A DNA stretch of 64,000 nucleotides from Diaphorobacter sp. HDW4B (GCF_011305535.1 NZ_CP049905.1:3904001-3968000), one strand, 5' to 3'; positions 16,732-25,981 are shown, counted from the stretch's first letter. Made by a program: numbers and translations. The notes: generated from the sequence alone by a model not told the origin.

Positions 16732-18166
16732 TCTTCAGCTCCGTGTAGAACTCCAGCGAATGCACGCCGCCTTCACGGCCGATGCCCGACTGCTTGGAGC
16801 CACCGAATGGCGTGCGCAGGTCGCGCAGGAACCAGCTGTTCACCCACGAGGTGCCCACGTTCATGCGCTGCGCCACGCGGTGCGCGCGTGACACATCGCG
16901 TGTCCAGATCGCGCAGGCGAGACCGTAGACGTTGTCGTTGGCTTTGGTGACGGCTTCGTCTTCGCTGTCGAACGGCATGATGTGGCAGCAGGGGCCGAAG
17001 ATTTCTTCCTTGAGCACGCGCGCGTTGTCGGGAAGGCCCGTCCAGATCGTGGGCTGAACCCACGAGCCGCCCGCGTACTTCGCGCCCATGTCGGGCACGC
17101 CGCCGCCGGTCACCACGGTTGCGCCTTCGTCCACGGCGATCTTGTAGTACGACAGCACCTTGTTCTGATGCTCCTTGCTGATCAGCGGGCCGAGCTTGGT
17201 GTCGGCGTCTTCGGGCAGGCCGATCTTCCAGCCTTCGACCTGTTTCTTCATCTCGGCGACGAAGCGGTCGAAGATCGGGCGTTCGACATACACGCGCTCG
17301 GTGCCCAGGCACACCTGGCCGCTGTTGACGAAGGCCGAACGCAGCGTGCCTTCGATGGCAGCATCGAAGTCGCAGTCGGCGAACACGAGGGCCGCGTTCT
17401 TGCCGCCCATCTCCATGCTGACAGGGCGCGCACCTTTCGCTGCGGCCTTCATGATGACTTCGCCGGTGCGCGTTTCGCCGGTGAAGGTGATGGCGTCCAC
17501 GCCGGGATGCGTGGTGACGAATTCACCTGCGGAATCGGGGCCGAAGCCGTGCACCACGTTGTACACGCCGGGCGGAATGCCGACCTCGTTCATCACCTCG
17601 CCGAGCAGCGCTGCGGTCTGCGGTGTTTCTTCCGATGGTTTGACGACCACGGTGTCGCCGCATGCGAGCGCGGGGCCGACCTTCCACGTCATCAACAGCA
17701 GTGGCAGGTTCCATGGGCAGACCACGCCGACCACGCCGACGGGTGTGCGGTAGCCGTAGTTGATCGCGCCGCGACCATCGGGCGTGTTCATTTCGAAGAA
17801 CTCGGTGGGCACGTTCTTCACCACGTCGGCGAAGATCTTGAAGTTGGCCGCGCCGCGCGGAATGTCGATGTGGCTTGCCAGGTTGCGTGGCTTGCCGGTG
17901 TCTTCGCACTCGGCTGCGAGGAATTCTTCAAAGCGTTTGTTGATGCCATCTGCCAGCGCGTAGAGTTTTTCCACGCGCTCGGCCACGGTCATGCGCGACC
18001 AGGGGCCGGTGAGTGCGGCGCGCGCGGCCGCCACGGCGGCGTTCACCTGATCGCGGCTGGCCTCGTGCACCTTGGCGATGACTTCGCCGGTCAGCGGGGA
18101 ATGCTTGTCGAAGGTGCGGCCGGAAGCGACGTACTCGCCGTTGATGAAGTTCTTGATTTCTTTCAT
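16712..18166 (-). CDS. dmpC: 2-hydroxymuconic semialdehyde dehydrogenase
   Basis: A 484-residue NAD-dependent aldehyde dehydrogenase that oxidises 2-hydroxymuconic semialdehyde to 2-hydroxymuconate, entering the 4-oxalocrotonate branch. The catalytic Glu is in MEMGGKN and the nucleophilic Cys in NSGQVCLGTERV; the nucleotide-binding part has ITFTGETRTG. The C-terminal FGGSKQSGIGREGG is typical. Context between the GlcG-like gene and dmpD fixes the pathway. Confidence 0.94.
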   Translation of the reverse strand: MKEIKNFINGEYVASGRTFDKHSPLTGEVIAKVHEASRDQVNAAVAAARAALTGPWSRMTVAERVEKLYALADGINKRFEEFLAAECEDTGKPRNLASHIDIPRGAANFKIFADVVKNVPTEFFEMNTPDGRGAINYGYRTPVGVVGVVCPWNLPLLLMTWKVGPALACGDTVVVKPSEETPQTAALLGEVMNEVGIPPGVYNVVHGFGPDSAGEFVTTHPGVDAITFTGETRTGEVIMKAAAKGARPVSMEMGGKNAALVFADCDFDAAIEGTLRSAFVNSGQVCLGTERVYVERPIFDRFVAEMKKQVEGWKIGLPEDADTKLGPLISKEHQNKVLSYYKIAVDEGATVVTGGGVPDMGAKYAGGSWVQPTIWTGLPDNARVLKEEIFGPCCHIMPFDSEDEAVTKANDNVYGLACAIWTRDVSRAHRVAQRMNVGTSWVNSWFLRDLRTPFGGSKQSGIGREGGVHSLEFYTELKNVCIKL

Positions 18167-18189
18167 GATGGTTCTCTCTTGTGATGGGT

Positions 18190-18651
18190 TCAGACGGACA
18201 GGCCCAGTTCCCTCAAGCCCGCGTGTGCGATGTCCGTGTCCTGTGCTTCGCTTCCGCCGGATACGCCGATGCCGCCGATGCGCTCACCGCTCTCCACGAT
18301 CGGCAGTCCGCCACCAAACGCCACAAAGCGTGGGCGCAGCACCAGGCCTGCGCGCACGGCTTCGGAATGGCTTTGGAGGGCGGCTTGCCACTCGCCCGTC
18401 GGCAGGCCAAAGCTCGCGGCTGTGTAGGCCTTGTCGATGGCGATGTCGATGGAGTGCAGCGGCGCGCCAGCCATGCGTGCGAACGCCGCCGGCACACCGG
18501 CCGCATCGACCACCGACACGTTCACGCGCACGCCGATCTGTGTGGCGTGACGGATGGCGGCCTGCACGGCGCGCAGGGCCGCGGGCGCATCGATCGTTCG
18601 TTGCGTCACGCTGCAGAGGTTGGTGTCTGCGGGGTGATTCGGGTTCTGCAT
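18190..18651 (-). CDS. GlcG/HbpS family (DUF336) protein of the phenol cluster
   Basis: A 153-residue protein with the GlcG/HbpS pattern: VNVSVVDAAGVPAAFARMAGA, SIDIAIDKAYTAASFGLPT, and a glycine-rich FGGGLPI and GGIGVSGGSEAQD end. Some relatives bind haem or act as cofactor-like proteins, and genes of this family recur in meta-cleavage operons, but the function here is not known. It lies 23 bases upstream of dmpC and 42 bases downstream of the channel gene, inside the operon. Confidence 0.85.
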   Translation of the reverse strand: MQNPNHPADTNLCSVTQRTIDAPAALRAVQAAIRHATQIGVRVNVSVVDAAGVPAAFARMAGAPLHSIDIAIDKAYTAASFGLPTGEWQAALQSHSEAVRAGLVLRPRFVAFGGGLPIVESGERIGGIGVSGGSEAQDTDIAHAGLRELGLSV

Positions 18652-18693
18652 GGCTGACTTCTCTCTTTCTCTTTTCTCTTTTTTGCGGCGGGC

Positions 18694-19584
18694 TCAGAAC
18701 GCCTTCACGAGCGTGAAGCGGGCGAGCGTTCCCTTGGGGTAGGCACCGGTTCCGGCCTCGGCGCGCACTTCCTTGTAGAGCGCGCCCTTGAGGAACACGC
18801 CTGCGCTCAGGATCGGGTAGACCACTTCGGCGCCGATGGCGTGGCGCGACGAGCGATCGCGGCTTGCGCCCACGCCGCTGTCGTCGCTGACCTGCCACTG
18901 GCTGTAGCCGACCACGCCCGCCTGCACGGTGCCGAAGTTCTTGGCCACGCCCCATTCGAGCGAGATCTGGTTGCCGTGGCGCAAGCCCGCATCGTTCTTG
19001 CCGTTGCGCTCGAAGCGCATCAGGCCCGATGCCGAGATCGTCTTGGCCGCGTCGAAGTAGTAGGTCATGCCGCCGGTCAGCATGGTGCTTTTGAAGCCCT
19101 TGCCGCCCGATGCTGGATGGCTGGTACTGCCGTTGTCGAGCCACACGCCCGCAGCCGCCACCACATCCCACTGCTGACCGTGCCAGCCGAGCACCAGCGG
19201 GCCGACGTAGATGTCGCCCAGATCGGTGCGGCTGTCGGAAACGCCTGCCGCGTTGATGGTGAGCGAGGTGCGCATCACCGGCACGATGGCCTCGACGCCG
19301 TAGTCCGCGCCCAGCAGCTTCTGGCCGGTCATCCACACGAAGCGGTTGGCCAGCGCCGTGACCGTGCCGCTGTTGTGGCCGGGCAGGTTGTCGCTCGTGC
19401 CCGGTGCGCGGAAGCTGTTGATGTTGTAGTTCACCAGATAGCCGAGGTAGTACATGCCGGGCGGCGGTGCGCTCGCGGCCTGTATGCCTTCGACGCCGGG
19501 AACGTAGTGGCCTTCGGCGCTCGCGGCAAAGGGCAACAGCGCTGCCAGCGCAGCCAACGCGACTGCGTTTTTCGTGATCTTCAT
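18694..19584 (-). CDS. Outer-membrane channel of the phenol meta-pathway type (COG4313)
   Basis: A 296-residue protein with a signal peptide (MKITKNAVALAALAALLPFA, cleavage after ASA) and a beta-barrel-like body ending in the phenylalanine typical of outer-membrane proteins (LVKAF). It resembles the family described as involved in the meta-pathway of phenol degradation (MopB/SphA-like). It probably helps hydrophobic aromatics cross the outer membrane. It lies between dmpB and the GlcG-like gene on the same strand. Confidence 0.85.
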   Translation of the reverse strand: MKITKNAVALAALAALLPFAASAEGHYVPGVEGIQAASAPPPGMYYLGYLVNYNINSFRAPGTSDNLPGHNSGTVTALANRFVWMTGQKLLGADYGVEAIVPVMRTSLTINAAGVSDSRTDLGDIYVGPLVLGWHGQQWDVVAAAGVWLDNGSTSHPASGGKGFKSTMLTGGMTYYFDAAKTISASGLMRFERNGKNDAGLRHGNQISLEWGVAKNFGTVQAGVVGYSQWQVSDDSGVGASRDRSSRHAIGAEVVYPILSAGVFLKGALYKEVRAEAGTGAYPKGTLARFTLVKAF

Positions 19585-19630
19585 GGGTGTGTCTCCTGGT
19601 TGTCGTTGTCGTTTTTGTTCGGCTTGAAGA

Positions 19631-20575
19631 TCAGGTGTAGACCTCGGTGAACGAAGGCACCAGATCACCCGTGTGATAGAAGATGCCGCTGCCCAGCATG
19701 TCTTCGGTCCAGGTGGTCACGGGCCGGTCGCGCTGCGCGAGGTAGCCGAGACCCGCGAAGGTCTCGTTGCGGTTGCCGCTCGGGTCGAAGAAGTAGATGG
19801 TCTCGCCGCGCGTGATGCCGTGGCGCGTGGGGGCGACGTCGATGCGCACCTTGTTCTTGGCCATCACGTCGGCCGACTTGAGCACGTCGTGCCACGAGTC
19901 GAGGAAGTAGGCGATGTGGTGCAGACCGCTGCGTGCGCCGCCGACGAATGCGATGTCGTGCGGCGTGGTGGTCACGGCCAGCCAGGTGGCGGCCTGCATG
20001 TCGCCGTTGGGGCCGACCAGCACCTGCTCGGTCAAGAAGAAGTCGAGGCATTCGGCCATGAAGCGCGTGTTTTGCTCGACGGTGTTAACGCCCGCTTCGG
20101 GGTTCATCTCGCACATCAGCAGCACGTGATCGAGCCAGTGCACGCCGGAGCCGCGAATGTCGTCCGGCCATGGGTCGGGATTGGTGCTGCCCACGTCCGT
20201 GCCCACCAGTTCCTTGTGCGCGTAGAGGCGGAAGTCATGGCCGCTGGGCAGGTTGAATTTCAGCATGCGGCCGGTCGATGGCAGCGTGCCTTCGGGCAGA
20301 AATTCAGTCTTGATGCCCCAGGCTTCGATGCGCTGCTGGAAGGTGTCCAGATCGCTGTCCTTCTCGACCTTGTAGGCCACGTGGTTCAGGCCCGCCTGAT
20401 CGCTTTCGGTGAGGATCAGCGAGTACTTGTCCCACTCGTCCCAGCACTTCAAATAGACGTTTCCCGCCTTGTCCTTCATGACGGTCTTGAGGCCAAGAAC
20501 CTTCTCGTAATGCTGCACGGCGGCTGCCATGTCCATGACTCTGAGGCTCGCGTGTCCGATGCGTAGAACTCCCAT
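19631..20575 (-). CDS. dmpB: Catechol 2,3-dioxygenase
   Basis: A 314-residue extradiol dioxygenase of the two-domain type, cleaving catechol to 2-hydroxymuconic semialdehyde with Fe(II). Predicted iron ligands are His150 (HWLDHVLL), His219 or His220 ([10 protein letters not shown]) and Glu271 (NRNETFAG). The C-terminal signature [19 protein letters not shown] is intact. The start at 20575 ([13 protein letters not shown]) is preceded by AAGGAGAC; longer frames upstream are not conserved. It is 23 bases after the ferredoxin gene that keeps its iron reduced. Confidence 0.96.
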   Translation of the reverse strand: MGVLRIGHASLRVMDMAAAVQHYEKVLGLKTVMKDKAGNVYLKCWDEWDKYSLILTESDQAGLNHVAYKVEKDSDLDTFQQRIEAWGIKTEFLPEGTLPSTGRMLKFNLPSGHDFRLYAHKELVGTDVGSTNPDPWPDDIRGSGVHWLDHVLLMCEMNPEAGVNTVEQNTRFMAECLDFFLTEQVLVGPNGDMQAATWLAVTTTPHDIAFVGGARSGLHHIAYFLDSWHDVLKSADVMAKNKVRIDVAPTRHGITRGETIYFFDPSGNRNETFAGLGYLAQRDRPVTTWTEDMLGSGIFYHTGDLVPSFTEVYT

Positions 20576-20598
20576 TTGCTTGTCTCCTTTGGTTGTGG

Positions 20599-21003
20599 TC
20601 AGTTGGTTGTGGGTGGTAGATTGGCGGAACCGGCGGGTGCAGCCTGTGCACACGCCGTGGGGGAAAAGGTGTTGCAGTTCTTCGAGAACGGCTTGACCAG
20701 TCGGGCGCTCACTTCAAGGCACACGGCCTCGGCGGGCGCCACGCGGCAGGCGAGGGTGTAGCCCTCGGCGGCTTCTTCGGCGCTGACATGCGCGCGGCTC
20801 ACCGGGCCGAGCGTGCTCACGCTGCCGCTGACGATGCGCACCTTGCACACGCCGCAGCCGCCGTTCACGCAGCCCACCGGAATGCCCTTGCGCCCGAGGC
20901 GCAGCATGCCTTTGAGCAGGCTTTCGTTGGTGTGGCAGTCGTAGCGCTCGTCGCTCTGCGTCACGTGCACGCTGTGCTTGGGGTTGGTGTTCAAGGACCA
21001 CAT
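20599..21003 (-). CDS. dmpQ: Plant-type [2Fe-2S] ferredoxin for catechol dioxygenase reactivation
   Basis: A 134-residue ferredoxin of the XylT/DmpQ type, which re-reduces oxidised iron in catechol 2,3-dioxygenase. The cluster cysteines are in [11 protein letters not shown] and the later TLACRV. Relatives are about 110 residues; this one runs on for roughly 20 more residues rich in Ala, Pro and Thr with two extra cysteines (NCNTF and TACAQ) after the usual end near VKPFS. The tail may be a lost stop codon and has no known role. Confidence 0.9.
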   Translation of the reverse strand: MWSLNTNPKHSVHVTQSDERYDCHTNESLLKGMLRLGRKGIPVGCVNGGCGVCKVRIVSGSVSTLGPVSRAHVSAEEAAEGYTLACRVAPAEAVCLEVSARLVKPFSKNCNTFSPTACAQAAPAGSANLPPTTN

Positions 21004-21024
21004 GGTGATGTCGCCGTGGTGAAC

Positions 21025-22089
21025 TCAAACACGTTTGAACAGCGGGCTGCGCGTGCCTTGCGCATCGGCGGCCGAGATGAATTTCTCGGTGTAGATGTCG
21101 CGCTCGAACAGTCGTCCCTGCATCAACGTGGAGATGCAGGCCTCGACCATCGGCGGTGGTCCGCACAGATAGGCTTTCTGGCCCGAGAAGTTGCCCGCGA
21201 AATGTTCGCGTGCCGCCTCGTGCACAAAGCCGCGTGCGCCGCTCCAGTCGCCGCATTCCGCATCGCCCGAGATCGCGGGAATATAGGTGAAGTGCGGATA
21301 TTGCGCGGCAAGCGCGCGGAACTCGTCGTCGTAGTACAGCTCCTCGCGGCTGCGCTGGCCGTAGATCAGTGTGATCGGCTGGGCGCAGTCGCGTGCAAGC
21401 AGTTCCTGAATCATGGCGCGCGGGCTCGACAGGCCCGACCCGCCCGCCATGAACACCATGGGCTGCGCAGCCGAGTGGCGCACGAAGAAGCGGCCATAAG
21501 GCCCGGCAACGGTGAGCTGGTCGCCCGCCTTCAGCGATTCGTGCAACCACGTCGTGCCCGCGCCGCCGGGCACCTGGCGCACGTTGAGTTCGATCTCACT
21601 CGCAAAGCCATCTGCGTTGGGTGCATTGGCGATCGAGAACGCGCGGCTTTGGCCGAGCGAAGGAATCTGCACCTGCACGTATTGACCGGCTTGATACTGG
21701 ATCGGCTTGTCGAGCGTGAGGTGCAGGGCCTTGATGGTCGGCGTAAGCTGCTCGATGCGCGCGACCGTGGCGCGGAAATCGCGCACGGGGATGATCAGCG
21801 CATCGGGCTCGTCCTCGATGTCGGCCTCGATGACGGTGTCCGCCTGCAGCGTGGCGCAGCAGGCGAGCGTCTTGCCATCGTCGCGCTCCATGTCCATGAG
21901 CGCGAACGGGTTCGCTGCGCCGTGGTCCACTTCGCCTTCGCAGACCTGCACCTTGCAGGTTCCGCACAGCCCATGCCCGCAGGCATGGGGAATGTAGATA
22001 CCCTGGCGCAACGCGGCATCGAGCAGGGTCTGGCCTTCTTCCACCTCGATGGTGGCGCCCAGCGGTTCGAGAGTCAGTTGGTAGCTCAT
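21025..22089 (-). CDS. dmpP: Phenol hydroxylase reductase component P5
   Basis: A 354-residue reductase carrying electrons from NADH to the diiron hydroxylase. Domains in order: [2Fe-2S] ferredoxin (about residues 1-95; CGHGLCGTCKVQVC and the distant Cys in LACCATL), FAD-binding (about 105-200; SRAFSIANAP), and NAD-binding (about 205-354; MAGGSGLSSPRAM and YLCGPPPMVEA). The start at 22089 follows relatives (MSYQLTLEP); an upstream in-frame start adds unconserved residues. Confidence 0.95.
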   Translation of the reverse strand: MSYQLTLEPLGATIEVEEGQTLLDAALRQGIYIPHACGHGLCGTCKVQVCEGEVDHGAANPFALMDMERDDGKTLACCATLQADTVIEADIEDEPDALIIPVRDFRATVARIEQLTPTIKALHLTLDKPIQYQAGQYVQVQIPSLGQSRAFSIANAPNADGFASEIELNVRQVPGGAGTTWLHESLKAGDQLTVAGPYGRFFVRHSAAQPMVFMAGGSGLSSPRAMIQELLARDCAQPITLIYGQRSREELYYDDEFRALAAQYPHFTYIPAISGDAECGDWSGARGFVHEAAREHFAGNFSGQKAYLCGPPPMVEACISTLMQGRLFERDIYTEKFISAADAQGTRSPLFKRV

Positions 22090-22144
22090 GATGTCGGCTC
22101 CGCGTTGATGCTCAGTCGTTTGCTTTTCTAGTGACTTGGCGCGC

Positions 22145-22519
22145 TCAGGCGAACGAGCCCGCAATGCCCGTCATGCCCGGTGTGCGAAAGCGGATCACGT
22201 CCTTGTGACCGAGACCGTTTTCGGCCAGCGATCGCGCCGGATCGGGCTGCCATGGCTCGCCCGACTTGAACCACTCGACGGCATTCCAGTCGATGCGCGC
22301 GAAGTCGGGATGCGCGCCATACACGCCCGGCAGCACGGCTTGCGAGAGCGCGCCGAAGGGCGTCTCGGCAGGCAGCGGCAGGCACACGGGCGAGCAGAAC
22401 AGGTGGTGGTCTTCCCAGCCGATGTAGAGCAGCGGCGCGGGAAAGTTTTCGCGCTTGTCCTTGGCCTCGAAGCTGTAGGGATAGAGTGCCTTCAATTGCG
22501 TACTGCTTCTGTTGCTCAT
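22145..22519 (-). CDS. dmpO: Phenol hydroxylase component P4
   Basis: A 124-residue subunit of the phenol hydroxylase oxygenase core (the gamma-type subunit). The sequence SNRSSTQLKALYPYSFEAK, then ENFPAPLLYIGWEDHHLF, is typical. It has no cofactor of its own. Its start codon overlaps the dmpN stop by 4 bases. Confidence 0.93.
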   Translation of the reverse strand: MSNRSSTQLKALYPYSFEAKDKRENFPAPLLYIGWEDHHLFCSPVCLPLPAETPFGALSQAVLPGVYGAHPDFARIDWNAVEWFKSGEPWQPDPARSLAENGLGHKDVIRFRTPGMTGIAGSFA

Positions 22520-24093
22520 GCTGCACCTCCTTCGCTGCCGGATGGTTTGTTCGGTGAATTGCCGCGCCATGCGTCGAAATTCTTCTGGTCTTCGGAGCCT
22601 TCGAAATCGAAGTTGTCGCGTCCCACGTTGATGCCGTACCAGTCGAGCACGGCGGCCAGTGGCTCGAAGCCTTCCTTGGTTGGATCGGTGCCTTCCTTGA
22701 AGCAGTTGCCCTGGTAGATCTGGTGCACGGGCAGCCACGATTGCACGTACTTCTCGGGCTCGTCATCGAACACATGCTTGCAGCCGTCGCTGCAGAAGTG
22801 GTACTTGTCGCCGAGGTAAGTCGATTCGCGGTAGCAGATCTTGCTCGGGTCGCCGGGTTCGGTGAACACCATCGGGATCTGGCAGGTGGTGCACAGCATC
22901 GGCAACGTGGTGTTGTAGAAGCGCTTGCCAGCTTGCTGCTCCGCGCGGAAATGTTCGAGGCGCGGACGGTAGTATTTGTCGAAGCTCGTGGGGTACTTTT
23001 CCGACAGCCACTTGAGTTCACTGTCTTCCGGCACCCAGGTGTGGAAGGGCGCAGCGGCCGCGTAGTTGTAGAAGGTGTTCCACGCCTGATGGCTGATGTG
23101 GTCCTTGCCTTCGCAGGCTTCCTTCCAACCGGCGGGCTCGCGGATGCCGTAGCGCGCGAGGTCGCGGAACAGCGCGCCGCCGTTTTCCTCGGCGTACATC
23201 TCCCACGCTTCTTTCCAGCTCATCACGCGCTTGGGCAGCATGTAGTCCTGCATCATGCCGACCAGCGTGAGCAGGCGGTAGCCGCGCCAGAACCACTTGT
23301 CGATCCAGCGCTGCACGATGGGCACGTTGCCGGGGTCCTGCTCCAGCATGAACTTGATGCACTCGATGCCCAGCGTCATGTGGCGCGATTCGTCGCTCTG
23401 CGCGGAGAAGCCGAAGGTCACCGTGGAGAGGTCACCGTTGTGCGCCGCGCCCGACATGAAAGGCACGAACAGCAGGTTGGTGAGCACGTATTCGAACGAG
23501 AAGCTCACGGCGGTGAGGAACTCGAACGGACCTGCCGTCATCGCATCTTCGAAGAACGACTTGGGCACCGACAGGAACCACACGCGGTCGTACCACTGCG
23601 TGGCGTTGTGCATGCCGTTGAAGTACTTGTTGTAGTGGCTGATGGCGTGCGTTTCGGTCTGGAAGTGGCGCAGCTCGTCGATCGATTGCATCTGCGCGGC
23701 AACGCGCGCACCGGCTCCGGTGAAGTGGCGACCGACATGCGCAAAGCCGCGGTGCGCGCCGTATTCCAGCGGCGTCACGCCCTGAATGAAGAGCTTGAGC
23801 GCGTTGATGTAGCGCGCATCGGTCACGCCGAGCTGGCCGTTGTTCTGCGCGAAAGCCTCGATCACGGCGTAGAGCTTCTTTTCCTTTTCGCCCTGGTATT
23901 TCCAGTAGGCATCCATGGTCAGACGGAACGGGTCTTCCCACTTGTCCCAGTCATGGATCTTGATGCCCTCGTACTTGTCGTAGGGGAACACCTTGTCCAT
24001 CGGTTGGTAGGTGGTGTCCCATGCGAGGCCGCGCGTCATCACGCCGTAGCGATCCTTGAGGCCCAATTTCTTCTTGATCACGGGGGTGTCCAT
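22516..24093 (-). CDS. dmpN: Phenol hydroxylase large (diiron) subunit P3
   Basis: A 525-residue catalytic subunit of the soluble diiron monooxygenase that hydroxylates phenol to catechol. The expected diiron ligands are all visible: Glu110 (PLEYGAHRG), Glu140 and His143 in DELRH, Glu201 (SFEYV), and Glu235 and His238 in DESRH. A C-terminal set of cysteines (LCTTCQ and CSDGC) fits the zinc-like site found in relatives. Full length, no frameshift. Confidence 0.97.
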   Translation of the reverse strand: MDTPVIKKKLGLKDRYGVMTRGLAWDTTYQPMDKVFPYDKYEGIKIHDWDKWEDPFRLTMDAYWKYQGEKEKKLYAVIEAFAQNNGQLGVTDARYINALKLFIQGVTPLEYGAHRGFAHVGRHFTGAGARVAAQMQSIDELRHFQTETHAISHYNKYFNGMHNATQWYDRVWFLSVPKSFFEDAMTAGPFEFLTAVSFSFEYVLTNLLFVPFMSGAAHNGDLSTVTFGFSAQSDESRHMTLGIECIKFMLEQDPGNVPIVQRWIDKWFWRGYRLLTLVGMMQDYMLPKRVMSWKEAWEMYAEENGGALFRDLARYGIREPAGWKEACEGKDHISHQAWNTFYNYAAAAPFHTWVPEDSELKWLSEKYPTSFDKYYRPRLEHFRAEQQAGKRFYNTTLPMLCTTCQIPMVFTEPGDPSKICYRESTYLGDKYHFCSDGCKHVFDDEPEKYVQSWLPVHQIYQGNCFKEGTDPTKEGFEPLAAVLDWYGINVGRDNFDFEGSEDQKNFDAWRGNSPNKPSGSEGGAA

Positions 24094-24148
24094 GATGTCT
24101 CCTTGGCTTGCGATTTTTCGGTGGGGGTGCGTGTTTGCGGGCGGCCGA

Positions 24149-24451
24149 TCAGCGGCCCCAGCTCAGCGAGAATTCGTCGTCGTCTTCATCGACGTGGCCC
24201 GAGAGCGTGACCAGATTGATCTGCAACTGCTGCAGGTTGAAGGGCTGGCCGGTGTTCTCTTCGATGCTGGCGCGGCGGATCACGAGGCGGTCCGGGCAGT
24301 CGATCTTCACGAGACCGGGCGTGTAGGCGACAGTCGCTTCGGCGTTGTCGGCCAGCACGGCATCGACGACAGGGCGCGATTCCTCGTTGTCCTGAAAGGC
24401 GATGAACACCTTGGAGCGGGGCGGTGTGCTGCTGCTGTTCTGTGTTGGCAT
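24149..24451 (-). CDS. dmpM: Phenol hydroxylase activator component P2
   Basis: A 100-residue cofactor-less effector (MmoB-like) that tunes access of substrate and oxygen to the diiron site. Typical segments are KVFIAFQDNEESRPVVDAV and KIDCPDRLVIRRASIEE. I chose ATG 24451 (MPTQNSS); a start 19 codons upstream gives an unconserved leader. The acidic end (DEDDDEFSLSWGR) is like that of relatives. Confidence 0.94.
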   Translation of the reverse strand: MPTQNSSSTPPRSKVFIAFQDNEESRPVVDAVLADNAEATVAYTPGLVKIDCPDRLVIRRASIEENTGQPFNLQQLQINLVTLSGHVDEDDDEFSLSWGR

Positions 24452-24479
24452 GATGTGCTTGTCTCCCGAATGTTGGCGT

Positions 24480-25472
24480 TCAGATGTCGAGACCGGCCTT
24501 GCGGGCACGGGCGTCGAGCGCTGCGCGCACGTCGTTCATCGCGCGGTCGGCGTCATCGGCCAGAGCGAGTGCAGCGATGGGTGCGATTGCGGTGAAGGCG
24601 CGCTCCACGTAGCGGCCATACCAGTCGGTGAGCAGCTTGCGGTTGTGCTCGGATTCGGCTGCGGCCACCTTGATCACCGCATCGATCCAGCGTGCGGATT
24701 CGGTGTGCCACTCGGGGATGAAATTGGTCAGCATTGCCACGGCAGTGCCGCCCTTGAGCGCGAGGTGATCGTCCACATACTGCGTGAACAGCAGCGGGTA
24801 GAGCAGACCGTCGAGCGCGAAGTTCTGCGCCATGAACAGCTCCACCGGATCGAGCACCACGAGGCTGTCTTCCACATACTGGCGCAGCGGTTGCCATGCC
24901 TTGGATTGCAGCCAGTCGTTCTTGCCAGCATCGAGCGCGCCGGGCTCTTCCAGCGTGAGGCCCAGACGTGTGAGGTATTGCGCCACGCCGAGCTGGTCCA
25001 TCGCATGGAACATTGCGGGCGCGGTGAACGCCGTGCCGTAGCCACGTGAGCAGACCTGGCAGTTGTTCATGTTGCCGCCGAAGGCCACGTGGCGCAGCGG
25101 CATGAGCACGGTGCAGACCTGTGCACGTAGCGCGTCGGGCATCTTCTGCGCCAGTTGGCGCGATTCGACGAACTGGTAGTTGGCCTCCATCGCATCCTGT
25201 TGACGAGCGCGCGCCATGGTCCAGGTGGCGTAGTAGAACTGGCGCGGATCGCGCAGGGCATACCAGTCGTTCATCACGATGGCGGTGCGGCGCTTGTCGA
25301 ACAGCTCGAAGCCTTCTTCCCACGTGGGCTTGTAGTGGAAATGTTCGGACGGCTGCGCGCCCAGCATCGCTTCGAGATAGCGCGATGCGGGCTTGTCGCC
25401 GGTATGCGTTGCCACGCGGGCGAAGGTCTGGCGCAGCGGCTGAATCTCGCGCGCCTGCAGTTCTATGTTCAT
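24480..25472 (-). CDS. dmpL: Phenol hydroxylase beta subunit P1
   Basis: A 330-residue structural subunit paralogous to the large subunit but without metal ligands; it forms the (alpha-beta-gamma)2 core with dmpN and dmpO products. YKPTWEEGFELFDKRRT and DWYALRDPRQFYYATW are family hallmarks. It lies 28 bases before dmpM. Confidence 0.95.
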   Translation of the reverse strand: MNIELQAREIQPLRQTFARVATHTGDKPASRYLEAMLGAQPSEHFHYKPTWEEGFELFDKRRTAIVMNDWYALRDPRQFYYATWTMARARQQDAMEANYQFVESRQLAQKMPDALRAQVCTVLMPLRHVAFGGNMNNCQVCSRGYGTAFTAPAMFHAMDQLGVAQYLTRLGLTLEEPGALDAGKNDWLQSKAWQPLRQYVEDSLVVLDPVELFMAQNFALDGLLYPLLFTQYVDDHLALKGGTAVAMLTNFIPEWHTESARWIDAVIKVAAAESEHNRKLLTDWYGRYVERAFTAIAPIAALALADDADRAMNDVRAALDARARKAGLDI

Positions 25473-25518
25473 GGGCCTTGTCTCCTGTATGTTGTTGATG
25501 CGGTGTGATGCACGGGAC

Positions 25519-25752
25519 TCAAGCGATGTGATGAGAAACAGAAATGGGGATGGGTATGTGCTGCCGTTGGCAGAACTGTTCGAAGTCGGGCTGGGTCATC
25601 ATCAGTTCGACCACCAGCTCGGGCCAGCCGACCGAGAACTCGAATTCCACAAAGCCGTTGTCGCGGCGGCGCAGCACGTTCACGCTGCGTTGCGTGAGGT
25701 CGGCCTTGGGCAGATCCAGTCCATCGGCTGTGGTGGTTGTCGATTCATCCAT
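25519..25752 (-). CDS. dmpK: Phenol hydroxylase assembly component P0
   Basis: A 77-residue auxiliary protein; in characterised systems it helps iron loading or assembly of the hydroxylase and is not needed for turnover in vitro. The core VNVLRRRDNGFVEFEFSVGWP and the end QRQHIPIP match DmpK. It is the first gene of the operon, with an AAGGAGT site before the ATG and about 23 bases of leader from the predicted sigma-54 start. Confidence 0.92.
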   Translation of the reverse strand: MDESTTTTADGLDLPKADLTQRSVNVLRRRDNGFVEFEFSVGWPELVVELMMTQPDFEQFCQRQHIPIPISVSHHIA

Positions 25753-25785
25753 TGCGCACTCCTTGCAGGTCGGTGCTCATGGGTT

Positions 25786-25801
25786 TGCACGGTGCGTGCC
25801 A
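25786..25801 (-). promoter_or_regulatory. Sigma-54 promoter of the phenol operon
   Basis: On the minus strand the bases read TGGCACGCACCGTGCA, close to the consensus TGGCAC-N5-TTGCA. The invariant GG and GC are exactly 12 bases apart (-24 and -12). The predicted start, near 25775, is about 23 bases before the dmpK ATG. The -12 box has GTGC in place of TTGC. Confidence 0.85.
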
Positions 25802-25942
25802 AGAATCCGCGTTTCTTCAGAAATATCGATAAAACACGGGTTAGTCCCTAGGTTTTGATGTGTTCTTCAAACCTCGGCGGAACAGTCCATAGAAAGCTTC
25901 TGCCGGAATAGACATTCGAGCGACTGTTTGCTGCGTCGCAGC

Positions 25943-25958
25943 ATGATCATTTGGTGAA
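25943..25958. promoter_or_regulatory. DmpR-type upstream activating sequence, proximal
   Basis: ATGATCATTTGGTGAA matches 12 of 16 positions of the XylR/DmpR palindrome TTGATCAATTGATCAA. It is centred about 175 bp upstream of the predicted transcription start, similar to where such sites sit in known phenol operons. Confidence 0.65.
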
Positions 25959-25965
25959 TTCGGGG

Positions 25966-25981
25966 TTGATCAGATGATGAA
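25966..25981. promoter_or_regulatory. DmpR-type upstream activating sequence, distal
   Basis: TTGATCAGATGATGAA matches 13 of 16 positions of the XylR/DmpR palindrome. It lies 23 bp (about two helical turns) from the proximal site and roughly 199 bp upstream of the predicted start, so two activator dimers would bind the same face. Confidence 0.7.
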
